Made by a program: the position numbers and the translations under genes | The notes under the pieces: model-generated | Told to the model about the DNA's origin: nothing | The model's database searches: none | What the model saw: only the letters and a program-made list of their open reading frames with translations | Shown: piece after piece, positions 46,861-58,990 of the stretch | How positions within the stretch are numbered: position 1 is the stretch's first letter | Layout of the letters: every line of letters begins with the position of its first letter | From: Holacanthus passer | Lineage: Eukaryota > Chordata > Actinopteri > Pomacanthidae | Assembly: GCA_025331565.1 (NCBI GenBank) | Contig: JAFREQ010000009.1 | Coordinates: forward strand, 9,165,501 to 9,229,500 | DNA length: 64,000 nt | Direction: 5' to 3'

Positions 46861-48599
46861 TGATGCTGTCTTCGTGGTGATAGGCTGTGGTTGTGACTGA
46901 TGAAATTTTGAAGGCTTATTGTCGAGATGTATTATCTGAAAGTCTGAACGAATTTCAGACTAAAGAAGACATGACTCTTATGCAATAGGTTTCCCCGACA
47001 AGACAGTCATTCTGAAATCATATATAGGCAATAAGAATCACAGTGCTGCCTGTAAATAAGTGACCTTTACAGAAAGCAGTCGAATAATAAGGGGAAGCAC
47101 ATGAAAAACAAGAAAACACTTTTGTGTCTGCAAGGGCAACTTTAGTCAAACCATAAAACCAGTGATTAAATGGTCTGCCAGGATATAGTCATTTATTTTG
47201 AATAATTGGGCTATATCCTGCCGTGTAATGGTCCTGCACAGGCTGAGTGGTGTTTGTTGTGGTAGAAATAAAATTGTCCAAAATGTCATATCCAGTCATT
47301 AAAATGATGTACCCTGTACTTCACCATTATCTCTTCTTTGCTTCTATTAGTTACTCCTTTATCTAATCTTGCGTGTTGTGCAAGCTCCTGGTTTAGACAC
47401 TGGAACCTTGTTTTTCTTCTCAAGCGCTTATGAAAGCCACCAAATCTGGCATCTCAGATGACAGACATCCTGCAGTGCTGACAGGTTCGGCTTTGGCTTC
47501 TTCTTCTTCTTCTTTTTTCCACTGTGTGAACACAGCATGAGAATAGACATGTTTTATATGCACTCTGCAGAGAGTGGGGGATGTCCAGACAGCTGGACTA
47601 TTTGAGAAGTGTCAAAAACTTTACTGCTGCTGGGGCTCTGTGCTTGTGTTTATGTTTTATTTACAGATAAATTCGTATCTGCATAATCTTGGAAGGTGTA
47701 GCTTTACTACACCTTCATTTTGTCACTGTGCAACATAACCTTTGTATTTCCACTATATCTGGAACTTGAGTTTGGCCTTCTTCACCGTTTGTTTTTTCAA
47801 GTGGCTTTTCAAAGGGTTTCAGGGTGTAATCCAGGCATGAATAGGAAATCCTTCAATTATTATCAATTTAGCTCACTGATTATTTTTACCTGTGCCTTAA
47901 ATCCGCAGTACACAGACAATGACCCAGTCTCAAATAGTAGCCACGGTCATTTTCTTTCAGAACAAATAAAAGGTTCGATCCAGTTGCAGGCTGGAGATAA
48001 ATGAAACTACAGCACAAAAAGGGGAAGATAGAAAAACAATGCGTGTTTCTAATAATAAACCGTCTCAAGGAATAAGGGCCAATCAAGATTTTAGCTTCAG
48101 TTGTTGTAAAGAAAGAAACAATAGAAAATTGAACCTTGAAGTACACCACAGTATATATCCTCAGTCGGTATTGGAGAATTGACATAGTCATATTTTTGCC
48201 CTAGGTCTAAGACACGTGTGATGCTCTGAGCAGCACTCATTTTTATAGTCAAGCACAGAGTTACAGTGCCAATATGCTGATGTAGCACCACATAATCATT
48301 ATCATTGTAATCATCACACACCTTCAATTTAATACTGTGAGTCGGCACCATAACTTCAGTCATTGTTTCAGTTTAAATCCAGTCTGCTGGAGTGCAACTG
48401 TAAGAACTCATCAAGACCCAGCTGCACTGAATATCGTCCAGCCAATTTTACAGCTGTCTTCGCACAGTCTGGCTTCTTTGGACAAATTCCAGTCAGTATT
48501 AGATGCAACCCAGCACTCAGTCTACTCTCTATAAGGGTCACAAATGACTCATGAGTCACCTTTTAGGCAAGCTGCCACAAATCAACTGGTTCTAGTTTC
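46861..48599. other. Intergenic DNA with a (TTC)n run
   Basis: A (TTC)n microsatellite near 47497-47513. No gene supported. Confidence 0.55.
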
Positions 48600-48840
48600 T
48601 TAAATTTGAATACTCATTGATTTTATTAGTTTTCAATGACAGTAAATTAAATATCTTTGGATTTAGGTCAGACAAAATAAGACAGTTGAGGACATCACCT
48701 TGGGCTCTTAGAAATGGTATTTACATGTTTCAGTATTTTGTGACAACTGGACTGATCATTTAATCAACAAAACTAGTATATGACATATTATTTGATTACA
48801 AAAAACCACAATTGATTAGATTAGTTCTAGGTGGTACGTA
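48600..48840 (+). repeat. Copy of the AT-rich teleost repeat
   Basis: TAAATATCTTTGGATTTAGGTCAGACAAAATAAGACAGTTGAGGACATCACCTTGGGCTCTTAG is the family core in the plus orientation, followed by TGATCATTTAATCAAC. Confidence 0.6.
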
Positions 48841-49429
48841 TTATCGTGAAGATACATACATCTGTTCAGGTTGAAAATATTTCTATTGAGTGAAACATTT
48901 GAACTAATTATGAAGCTGAAACGGAGGGAAAGGAAGGTTGTGAAGAAAAAGAAAACTAGCAAACAGCTGGAGATCAGTTTTTAAAAGTCTGTGTCTGATG
49001 GTGGCTCATTGTCATAGTCCTGTCATTTGCTTGTCGTCTGTTTTCTCTCTTGAAAAATTCACTCTCCTCATGCGTCATGTTTTTTTTTTACTTCCTGCCT
49101 TTGTTTTTTTTTTGAGAGAATCTGTAAGAACTGAGGACAGCTCTGTAAGGAGGGACAGTTACAGGAGTCAGACGGATGCAGGCCTTCGGGGGGGGGGACA
49201 GTTGACAGTGACTCAGTACTGCTACATTTCAATGATGAGCTGCTTCCTGGAAAAGTGGCGATAGGTTACATAAGCTTTAATGTAAGAGCATATGTTCTAT
49301 ATGTGCTGCTGATGTGTGCAAAGGAAAACTAAGATGCACTTCAGAGGAAATCACACAGCAGCTTATGGCGGATGCACAGTCAGAAAGCAGGCAGATTCAA
49401 TAAATAAAGTAAGAAATGACAGTAGCATG
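48841..49429. other. Intergenic DNA, nothing recognised
   Basis: T-runs at 49080-49090 and 49107-49115 and a G9 run near 49188-49197. No gene supported. Confidence 0.5.
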
Positions 49430-51230
49430 CAGAGGCAGTAAGGATATATATCAGTGAAAGAAAACAGCTAGAAAGAGTATTGGAACATTGGAGAGGCAAT
49501 ATTATCTGGTGTGGAGGTTTCCATGCACACAGCAAAGTATGGGGTGAGGAAGAGGATTTAAATGGAGAGATTCCAGAGGAGCTAATGGATGATAAGGAAC
49601 TGGTGTGTTTAAATGATGGGTAGTGCACAAGAGTGTGCAGTGAAGGGTAGATCTCACTTTAATATCGCAGTCTTTGGCCAGCAGTGTTCAAGGGAAGCAC
49701 TATAGGTAGTGATCACTATCCAATATTCATAAATAACAGAGTAGAAAGGGAAATAGGACAAGATGAGGGAGAAAGGAGATGGAAGTTTGAAGAAGCTAAT
49801 TGGGACAAGTATGGAATAATAACTGAAGGAAAATAAAAGGCAAATATAAACCATGCAATCGATGACCTCAATACAGAAGAAAGCAGTGCTGTTCTAGGAG
49901 CAGCACAAGCATGACGTGATGTGGAAGCAAGGGTTAATGATCAAGTTATGTCAAATGGGAATAAGAGAGAGCATGTATAGATGACTTAAAAACTATTGCT
50001 ATTTTCACATGACAGGATTATTAAAGGGAAGTTATGGGCACTGGAGTGAGTTTTTAGATTTTCAGTGGCTAAGATAAAAAACTTTATAGAGAAAACTTGG
50101 AGTAGAAGTTTTCAAATACTTAGGTAAATGATGACTATGTGAATGGATATTGTAGGATAAAATGTAAGATGTAAATCGGCTGAGAACTGTATACATTGGA
50201 TTAATCAGGGCAGTTCCAGCCTGTGGCTGCATAATTTATCAGTCTGCATCAAATACATTACTAAATAAGTCGGATAAAATTTAGTATCAGGCATTGAGAC
50301 TCTGCTGTTGTGTCACAAAAACAACTCCAATATCAGCCTTGCAGGTGGTGAAATGAATGAAATGCTTTTGGAAATCAGACTCAGCTCAGTTAGAATTAAT
50401 GTATTGGACAAACTTTAAGGGGCCATAAGGAGAAGCATCCTACTCAGAAGGTTTAACAGCATTGCCAAGAGAAAGAACCAAGGTAGCAGATACATGAAAG
50501 GACATTATTCAGATTAGCTTGAAATGTACACTGATGCCTCAAAAGCAGCCAATAATAGAGTAGGGATTGCATTCATCATTCCTGAGTTAAATGCCATGTC
50601 AAACCAAAGAGTCAGCAACAGCCTGGCAGTATTTACAGGGGAAATGTTGGCTAACAAGCAAAGTTTTAATAGGTTCAGATTCGAACAGTGCATTAACCAG
50701 TGTTGCCAGAATATGCAATCAGAAGCAAAACAGGACATTGTGCTGGACATATCTCAAACTATCTACAGAATTAACAAGCAGGAATAACAGTGACATTCAT
50801 TTGGATTCCAGCACATGTAGGGGTGGAGAGAAATGAAATGACAGACAAATATGCAAATGATGCAATAAAAAAAATAACAGTAGCTATGACAGTAAAATTA
50901 CAGTAAAGCTGAAGTCAAAAGCATAATCAATTCAGAAATGGAAAAGGATTGGCAGGAAGGATGGAACAGGGAAACTAAAGGTAGGCGTTTCTACAGTATC
51001 CATAAGAAAGTAGAAGAAATGAGAGAAACTAGTAGAACCAAAAGAAGAAGAAGACACACTAGTCATCACAGTACATTTATGACAACTGGTAAACATGCAA
51101 TTGGTGTGTGTGGGTATTGTAACATAGAGGAAACAGTACAACGTGTTTATTGTCCTCAGGGCATGTGGGGTATAGGGTTATATTTACATTTTTGGAAAAA
51201 CCAGACTTAACAGAATAATACAGTATAATC
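49430..51230 (+). mobile_element. Decayed I/Nimb-type LINE with RNase H domain and internal deletion
   Basis: Remnants occur in the order of a non-LTR retrotransposon ORF2. The endonuclease is WCGGFHAHSKVWG (49508-49546) and GSDHYPI (49706-49726). In the active family the first reads GDFNAHS, so catalytic Asp and Asn positions are changed. The end of the reverse transcriptase is FKYLG (50111-50125), then ALRLCCCVTKTTPISALQV near 50290-50345. RNase H begins YTDAS (50527) and continues through SDSNSAL (another frame) to WIPAHVGVERNE (50802-50837). A terminal CxxC-type knuckle lies near 51088-51160 (GKHAIGVCGYCNIEETV). The catalytic RT palm (FADD region) is missing between about 49.98 and 50.05 kb. 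Many stops and frameshifts make it inactive. The RNase H and 3' knuckle point to the I superfamily, Nimb-like (inference). Confidence 0.8.
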
Positions 51231-51289
51231 AAAAGACCCATTCAGATCCACACTTGAATTCAGAAGGTGGCAGTGATGCACCAAAAAGC

Positions 51290-51540
51290 ATCAGAAGTTG
51301 TCAGGTCATCTGCCTTTGTTGCTTGTGGTCCCTCGTGCCGTACTGGCTTGTTCCGAGCTCGGTTTTTGTATTTCTCCTTGTTGTTGGATTCGCCTCAGCC
51401 TGCTCCCACTTTTTGTAACCTGCCTGTTCTGTTGACTGGAATCAGCTTTACATTATTAAAGCTCCCTTATTGTTTCTTCAACCTGCCTGTCTGGTGTCCT
51501 GGATTTTGGGTCCTCTTTAGATCCGAAAAAAATTTAACAG
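51290..51540 (+). repeat. LTR-like retroelement end (GGACCCAAA family), copy 2
   Basis: It runs from TTGTCAGGTC through a CT-rich stretch and ATTATTAAAGCTCCC (polyadenylation-like) to CTGCCTGTCTGGTGTCCTGG, TTTTGGGTCC and TTTAACAG. The TG...CA ends and late A(A/T)TAAA are LTR-like. It lies directly behind the LINE remnant. Confidence 0.5.
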
Positions 51541-51689
51541 CTAATGACGGCAAACATCTTGATTGTGACTGTTCTTAGCACAGGCAGGAGAAATTTTCAG
51601 TGACTTGGCTGTATGAGGGAGGAACTGAAAGGAACATCTTATTGTATTGACATTTATTAGATACTTCGACAACGAGAGGAAGCTCTAGT

Positions 51690-51860
51690 GCCAGTTCTCA
51701 TGAAGATCTCATACAGCTGACAGATGGGAGAATAGGCTCAATAGTGGCAGCTGTGAAAAACATCCACATGAACGACATCCCCACACAACTTATCTATGGA
51801 TTTGGAACTGACGGCGCTGCAGTTCTGACAGCGAGGATTCATGCTGCTGTTTTCTCCTCT
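51690..51860 (+). pseudogene. hAT-like or transposase-derived fragment
   Basis: One frame from about 51705 reads DLIQLTDGRIGSIVAAVKN, then IPTQLIYGFGTDGAAVLTARI, before a stop. FGTDGAAVLTA resembles the FGSDGASVMTG box of hAT-derived transposase proteins such as ZNF862-like genes. It is about 50 codons, with no flanking parts seen. Family call tentative. Confidence 0.4.
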
Positions 51861-53940
51861 GCTTAGAATTAAACTGAATTTCTAATGTTTTTCTCATTAA
51901 ATGGATTGTTTACATACAATGACGTGACTGAAACAATGGAAGTGATTGGCCATAGATATTCAGTGTGTGACATCAGCGTCTTCCTCTGCCTTGGCGTGTC
52001 TGAGCTGAGAGTGAAGGTCAATAAGTCTTCATCGTTTGAAATACTTGCTGCATATGCACATTTCCTTGCAATTTTTCCATCCCTAATAAATACACATTCC
52101 ACAGTTTTTTTTTGTCAGAGGGTGATGATCGTGTATGTGGTGACTGAGACTCACTGAGAAATTGACTTGAATTTGAATTTCCGTCTGCTTTTTGTTTGAT
52201 ATATTTGGTATATTTGCATTGATATTTGGATCGTTTTGGTTGCAGTGTATTTAGTTATCAGATCATTTAGACTCACTCCTGGTTAATAGGAGTTCCACCT
52301 TATACCATTTGAACTAATTCGGTAGAAGACTGAGACAGAAGTCGGATGCTGGACACTTTTATAACATAGTTTAGCACATATTTTAGACTTTTAACCTGTG
52401 TTAAACATATTTTAAATCTGTTCTTAAGGTGTTTTAGCTTTAATAAATTAATTCACACTTGTGACACACTGACTAGGAAGAAAAGACACTCATTGGCTCT
52501 GTTAATGTGAAGCTAGAAAAAAAAAAACCTTCAGGGAAACATCACTGCTGTGTTGGGAGTTCTGGCAGAGGAAGTAGAGGTTCACAAATGGCCCGCTGCT
52601 GAGAGATTGTACTCATTCCTTGCTACATATCCGTTTCCTTACTGTCCTCCACCTGCAGGCAGGTGTGCTCCTTCATGTCTTGCTCAGATTTTCCAAAAGG
52701 AGAAAGATGCTGGGGATCATCAGCCTGTTGGCTCACACTTAGGAAAGCTCAACCAAAGTCTCTAATAACCAGGATGAAACTGGGGACAGACAGCATTTGT
52801 GGCAAAGTGGTATGACTATGTAGCTTATGGCTGATTTGTTGCTGCTCGGCTTTATTAAGATATTTAGTTTCATGATTCTTGTCTTCTTGTTAGTCCAGAC
52901 AGGTGCTTCAATGACATTGGTGTCTTGGCTGCTTTTGACATACTGGGCCCACAGGAAGCTACGCTCCCTCATGAGGTTGCTCATCCACACCTGAAGGAAA
53001 GTTTTGCTCCATTGACTGTCACAGCAGTTGAATAACATGCACAACATGGGGTGTGGTGATCAGTAAAGTCAGCGGTGTGTGATGTGCATGAGTGAAGGAT
53101 GCGGTTGCTCTAAGGTGCAAAACAAAATATAAAAAACTAATGCAACGTAACCAAAGCAGAGCGTGGAGTGCCCGAGGAGAGCAGCAGAGTCAGGACTCCT
53201 GTAACCTGGAAAATAATCAGGCACTGTTTACTTTTTCTTTTTCTTTTATCCTCCAAGTAAACATGTGGCTGCACAGTAGGGAAACTTTACTTTTAATATT
53301 CATAAACCAATAATCAAAAATCCATGACATCCTTCCTAACAACCACAATCATGCCAGCACATTCCTGATACAGTCTGGTTTGTTGTTTTTTTTTAATCCA
53401 CATAGTGTTAGATGAGCTCCCTTTTAGATTTTGAGTTGAATAAACTCTCAGTAGACTGAATAAACAGCTCATTACTCGTGTTGTAAATTTCATCTTCCCA
53501 CTGGGCTTTGAGTCAGGACTTGCTCTCAACACTCTTTAAGTGAGTCAGGTTTCAGTTGGCGGGGTTAATTTGATTTGACTACAAAGTGTAACTTGTAACA
53601 AATAGAAATATTTTTAACTCAAGCAGATGTGTTTTTCTCAATTTGTGCCCCCTAGACCTGCGATCGATCTCATTTGGCGTCTGGCTTGAAATATTTGATC
53701 TGAACTTTACATTTTACATGTTTAAGAGCAGGAATCTGACAAAACTGCGCAGACGTACTCATTTATTGAAATGTCTGAAAGGAAACCTGTTACAGAATCA
53801 AGTCAAGCAGCCAAGAATTACTGCTGTCATGGATAATGAGGAGACTGAAAAACACTACCTGTCAGAGAAAGCTACACATATGTCGGATTTTCATTAGAAT
53901 TTAAGGGAGCATTTCATGTTTTACTTCGACGTCCTATAAT
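51861..53940. other. Intergenic DNA, nothing recognised
   Basis: Frames at 51885-52157, 52550-52765 and 52739-53047 have no recognised domain. A T-run lies near 53386-53394. Confidence 0.5.
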
Positions 53941-54090
53941 CAGGGCCATCTGATATTAGTGAATTTCTTCTCTGTATGATTATTCGATCTGGAATCAAGT
54001 ATATTACAACACGATCTTGGACATACATGAGAATCAACAACTATATGTTAAGAGAAATAACTATGATGGGCTATAACATACTTTAAACTT
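53941..54090. repeat. Direct duplication, copy A (about 150 bp)
   Basis: Shares with 54294-54459 the series TTTCTTSTCTGTATGAT, ATCTGGAATCAAGTATRTTAC, ATATGTTAA, AGAAAYAACTATRATG and CTTACTTTAAACTT. Copy B has small insertions. Function unknown; probably two insertions of one repeat or a segmental duplication. Confidence 0.75.
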
Positions 54091-54293
54091 TACTGCTCTC
54101 AATCTGAATATGTGTGAGCAGATTTCAGTTCTATTCAAATCTGCTCACATGCATCTGGACACAGGTTCCAACCTTATTCTCCAAAGCCTGTAATGTTTCC
54201 GCTGGAGGTAAATCGGCAGCCTTCTTTTGTTAAAGCAGCTGCTCAGTGTTGTCCAGATTCAGTAAAAACTTTTTTTTCTGTTTGCTTTTCATT

Positions 54294-54459
54294 AAGAGCC
54301 ACCACTGACTCAGTACATTTCTTGTCTGTATGATCACTTCATCTGGAATCAAGTATGTTACATTACGACTCCATCCACATAAGAATCTACATTTTTCCTG
54401 TCTACAATAACATATGTTAAAAGAAACAACTATAATGTGTTATAACTTACTTTAAACTT
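54294..54459. repeat. Direct duplication, copy B
   Basis: Partner of 53941-54090, same orientation, start-to-start distance about 350 bp. The sequence after copy A (TCTGCTCACATGCATCTGGACACAGGTTCCAACCT, near 54140) has a weaker echo at about 55990-56022, so a larger repeated unit is likely. Confidence 0.75.
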
Positions 54460-55499
54460 AAACTAAAGGGCTTTGGGGGCTTCTATTTGAGACCATTTGG
54501 CAAATTAGTGAATAAAACAACTGAATTAAAAGCATTAATTTCATTCTATCATCCATCATTTTTGGTCTTGTGAGATTAAATTGTGGATGTTGTTGATTTG
54601 TTTGGAAAAGTAATTTGTAAGTTCTGATCGTTTGTTATTTGTTAAAAGGCACTGAGTCTCCTGTCTTACAGGAACGATAAGGAAGTAAAAGCAAGCGTCC
54701 TCAGGGTGGTAGAAGGTTGGAGCGTCTGTCAGACATTTTTCCCTTTGAAGTATTGTACTCACAGCAGGGTGTTTGTCTCCAGTGACAGTACAGACAGGAT
54801 GCTAATCGCAGTGACTGCTTTTTCCCGCAGGGTCACTTCATGAGTTCTGAGCTGTGGACCTGGCTGGGGATTGACTCAAAAGCCCTCTGTGTCTGTCTGG
54901 ATAGTGTCAGCATGAGTCCTCTGAGCTGGTAGATTCCCAAATGTTTAAAGTGTCTGGCAGCAAGAGTTCACATGCAGGAAAGATGAAACTACAGCACAGA
55001 TGTGGATTTGAGGGTTTATTCGGATTATTGACTTTTGTTATTACCTTTTAATGTTTTTAGGGGGTGTTTCAGTGTTTTCAGTTGCTCAGTGTTGCATGAT
55101 GTCAGTCACCAGCATTGGAAGACTTTGCTGGTGCAAAAGCCAAAAATCCTCATATTTGGGTTCAAAACTATCCAGTTATTCAGTATTATAATCATACAAC
55201 TGAAAAAGCAGCATTAAGACTAAAGACAAAAAGCAAATCAGGTTTGGAAGTGAGAGTGAAATGGTAGTTTGAGCATCTTTATCTTCCGTAATGTGAGTGT
55301 GAGTGAAACTGAGTATGGGTGTGGGGATATGAGAGGGATTTGAATCATATTCTTCAGATTTAAATATAAAGCATTACAGAGTCGTAGAGGATTGTTGGGT
55401 TCGCTCCCTCCCCCAAGCTGTTAGATCATAGAAGATTCATGAAGAAATGAATACATTTTAGCACAAAGCCACTCATTCTTTGCTGACTGACATCCCACC
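54460..55499. other. Intergenic DNA, nothing recognised
   Basis: No feature supported. Confidence 0.55.
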
Positions 55500-55930
55500 A
55501 CCCATCTCATTACTCCACTAGCTACTGCAATCAAATCTTGGATGAGAGGCCAAACATCCTCAGATTCAACACTCCTCGGACAACCATGACCTGTATGACT
55601 GAGAATCTTCAGACTTCCAAGAGGATCGTGGCTTAATTTCTTCTTCTGCCTCTATACAAGTCATCTGCATTTGGGATTTCTCCTCCATTTTACCAGCTGC
55701 ACCAACCATTCTGAAAAGCTCGTTCCTGAACCTACAGTTGATCAAACCAAACCATGACAAGTGAAGTAACTCTGAGGGATGAGCGCTCTGCAGATGAGCA
55801 GAGTTAACGATTGTTGGATAAATGCACAGTGGTGTGCTCGGCAGGAGTAAAGCCTGGATCCTGATTGGCACAGACATCAGGGTCGAGTTCAGTCGATACC
55901 AGTTGACAAGTTTGCCTCTCACCACCTGAC
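55500..55930 (-). pseudogene. Possible end of a LINE reverse transcriptase ORF (L2-like)
   Basis: A minus-strand open frame (55925-55566) reads SWFGLINCRFRNELFRMVGAAGKM in its middle. This is like the CWFGNLSLKNRNKLNRIVKVAGKI segment near the end of fish L2-type ORF2. The rest is not clearly similar and lacks the RT core. It could be chance. Confidence 0.35.
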
Positions 55931-58864
55931 AGGCTGTTCACTCAGGGCCACAGGTTCATCAGCATCACAAATTTGGGTTCTATCTATATCTGCTCACGCA
56001 CACATTTGGACTCAAGCTCCAACCTCAAAAAAAGAGATAATTTTCATTAACAGACTGAATGTTTTCCAGAGTCAGTCACCACTGAATGCATCACACCTGG
56101 CAACTTTTGGAAATGTTCAAATTATGCAAAAGAAAAAGTTATTACTGGCAGCTAAACCTATAAATATTTAAAGCCTGATACAAGTTCATGTTTTTCCTTT
56201 TCTTGTATTATCTGTAGAATTTATCCTCTTTTCTTGTGAAAGGATACAGTTGACAACACTATATATTTTTCTTACTGACATCAAATTACATGAAAAGACC
56301 AAGACGAAAAATGCATTAGTGCATTTCTCAGTGCAACTTCCCTGCTTTGTCTTTGTCACTCAACCCCAAGACCTTCTGAAGATGTAAATCTTTATGAACA
56401 GGTTACTAATATATGTAGTTTCATTTTAAAAGGCTCAGTAATTCACTAAAACAGCTAGTCAATTTTTTAGAAAGAGTTACTCATACAGGAGGAAATAGTC
56501 CGTTTGTAGGGGACAATTTTCAGCTGTGGTTTCATACACATTTGATGCTATATTGAGTCATAGTGACAATTGTTAGTATATCAGTTCATTGTTGGTTTTG
56601 GACTTTTCATGGGATTTGTTGACTGTAAGAAAAATATAGAATATCACCTGACTTAACTTTTAAAAACAGAAATAGCCTGACTACTTTTTGACAGTAAGTT
56701 GTTGCTGCTTTTTATGATTCCACATCAAGAAGCTCGAGTGTGCTCTCAAGCTAAAAAAGACAAAAAATGCAATCACCTGAGGGTCCATTCCTCCAAACGT
56801 CACATCGCCATCTGCCAGGAAGATGATATTTCCTGCTTGCCTTGTCATGCGCACACAAACCGACAAACCAACATACCAAGAGGGAATTGCACTGTGTTCA
56901 AAACATATTTATTACATAATCACATAAATTTCAATTTGTTTTTCAAATAATACATCAAGACAATGAAGTCTATGGACTGCACCTTTCTCATATCTGAGGA
57001 ATCTGCAATGAAGAAGGGAGAAACTCAAAATAACCTGACTGTGTTGTTGACATAATTATAGCATAAGCCTCTTTGAAAGCAGAAGTAAAATGTGTTACTG
57101 GTAAGTAGCTTACAGGGTTGTTTGAAGTACATCTGCTATCTCTGCATCTCAGGTAATAATAAGAGTGACAGGCTCTTTTTTTTTTTTTTTTTTTTTTTTA
57201 TCCAATACCAAACTGAAGCAGCCAAAGATTGAAGCAGTGATAGTGGAAGTTGGATTTAATGGCTGCCCAACTGCAGCCCAGGTGATCTTACAGCTTATCT
57301 GGCAGGGATCAGGAGCTGCTGGGATCCTTTGAAATGGAAATATCAATGTAAAAACCAGGAGGCCAATTAGTAAGTGAGAGCTGCTTCACATGAGGCACCT
57401 CAATCCCACCGGAAGCCCCCCATTTCCTGGATCTGCTCTCACCTCTGATCCCCGCAGGGGGGCTGTTCGTCAGTGTCTTCTTTCAGGTGGTTTAGACAAG
57501 CACATGTGCTCAAAATAGTAATAGGAAAAAACATATTTGTTGGCAGTTTTCAAAGCTGATTCACAAATCAGACAAATCAAATTCCTAGCAACGCTAGCGG
57601 TATTGAATTAAGTCTTGAATTAAGCTGGTTACATAACGAGAAAATAATGCCAGACTCTCATTTGAAAATAAATTCAGAAGTGAGGCAGTTCAGAAGTTAA
57701 CACAAGCACACTGTTCCATAGGCAAGGAGTTTGGACGGCAAAGTCACATTGGCCTTTTGATTTTCAGTCTGGACTTTTTGGAAAAACTGATGTGTCCTTG
57801 CTTGAGGATTTAAGAGTCAAGAGACAGCTCAGTTTCCCTGGATGTGTTTGTTTCTGAATGCATGTTCTCAGGCAGTGACAGTGACCTCAGGTTGTGTAAA
57901 TTTAGCTGAGAGACCGTTCAGTCGTAGAAAGGCTGTGCCGTGAAGTGCAGAAGGCAAAAAACACCAACAAAACTTTGCTGAAATCTAGTGACTAGTTACA
58001 ATATAACAATACACTGCTTTTATACATTGGACCTTAAGTTGCATTTGAGCAGAGATTGATATGTAAAATGCACATCAAAAAAGCACCCGATAAGTAAAAT
58101 CTTCTACAAAGTTTCCCAAAAACTTTCAGATGAAATGAAGCTTCTTGCATAAGAAACAGTTATTGTTCTAAATGCAAGACGCCGCCCTAGACTCTGGAAA
58201 CACAGCTGTCTGGTTCAATCCTTAAAGGGAGAAGTAGTCATATTTTATACACGTCTGTGTTCCTGTCTGTATGCCTTTCAAGTGATACTGTACTTGACAG
58301 TAACATTTCATCAGAAAATCCATTTCTGCTCACACCTGGTGTGCATTTACGGCCGTGAAAGGGTAAGCAAATTCATAATGTGCATCTGTGGATGATGGAG
58401 CTCTGTTACGCCTCTCGCAAACTAACAAACTAATGGCTTTGTTTTCAGAAAAATCTGAACAATTAAGCATGAAATCTATAAACGTCTGACAGAGAGTATA
58501 CAGTGTAGGTTTATGTTGTCATTGTGAGTATTCAAGCAAGTGTGCAGCCTCACTTTTATGGTCCAAAAAGCCTTCTAATGAATGTTAATGCCAACTGAGC
58601 TTTAACACAGTCCCCCTAAGAATGACATTGATCTGCAGCAAACGCAGCTAATTTCCAACTTTAAGAACTTGTACATACAGTGAGGTGCAGCCTGGTGAGA
58701 GTCTTCTACTATTATTCACTACCAATCCATCAAAATTAAACAGCTAGTAAAGACTTTTTTAGAATACTAACTTTTTTCCAATTATGTTTTGCTGATGAAC
58801 GTAATCACTACCTGGATTATGTTAACATGCAATTTTTTTTTTTTTTTAATGCTGTGTTACATTT
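55931..58864. other. Intergenic DNA with a poly-T run
   Basis: T24 at 57176-57199. No gene recognised; frames are short. Confidence 0.55.
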
Positions 58865-58990
58865 AAGTACTGCACCGGAGTCTCAGTGAGGTGGTCTGAG
58901 TGGATGGTGGGTGTATAGAGCACCAGACTTTGGCTCCAGCCCTGAGGTTTGCCAGAAGTTCAAACTGAGAGGTTCAAACCGTATAGGGCA
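58865..58990 (+). repeat. Possible tRNA-like SINE head
   Basis: GTGAGGTGGTCTGAGTGGATGG, GTGTATAGAGCACCAGACTTTGGCTCC and GAGGTTCAAACCGTATAG. GGTTCAAACC fits the B box (GGTTCGANNCC, one change) and TGGTCTGAGTGGA loosely the A box. Spacing is longer than in a tRNA, so this is SINE-like rather than a tRNA gene. Confidence 0.4.

Noticed and set aside
55566..55925. 119-codon minus-strand frame as a real gene
   Set aside because: No promoter or splice context. A short resemblance to a LINE end is the better explanation.
58865..58990. True tRNA gene
   Set aside because: The B-box-like word is present but A-to-B spacing and the acceptor stem do not fit; more like a SINE head.
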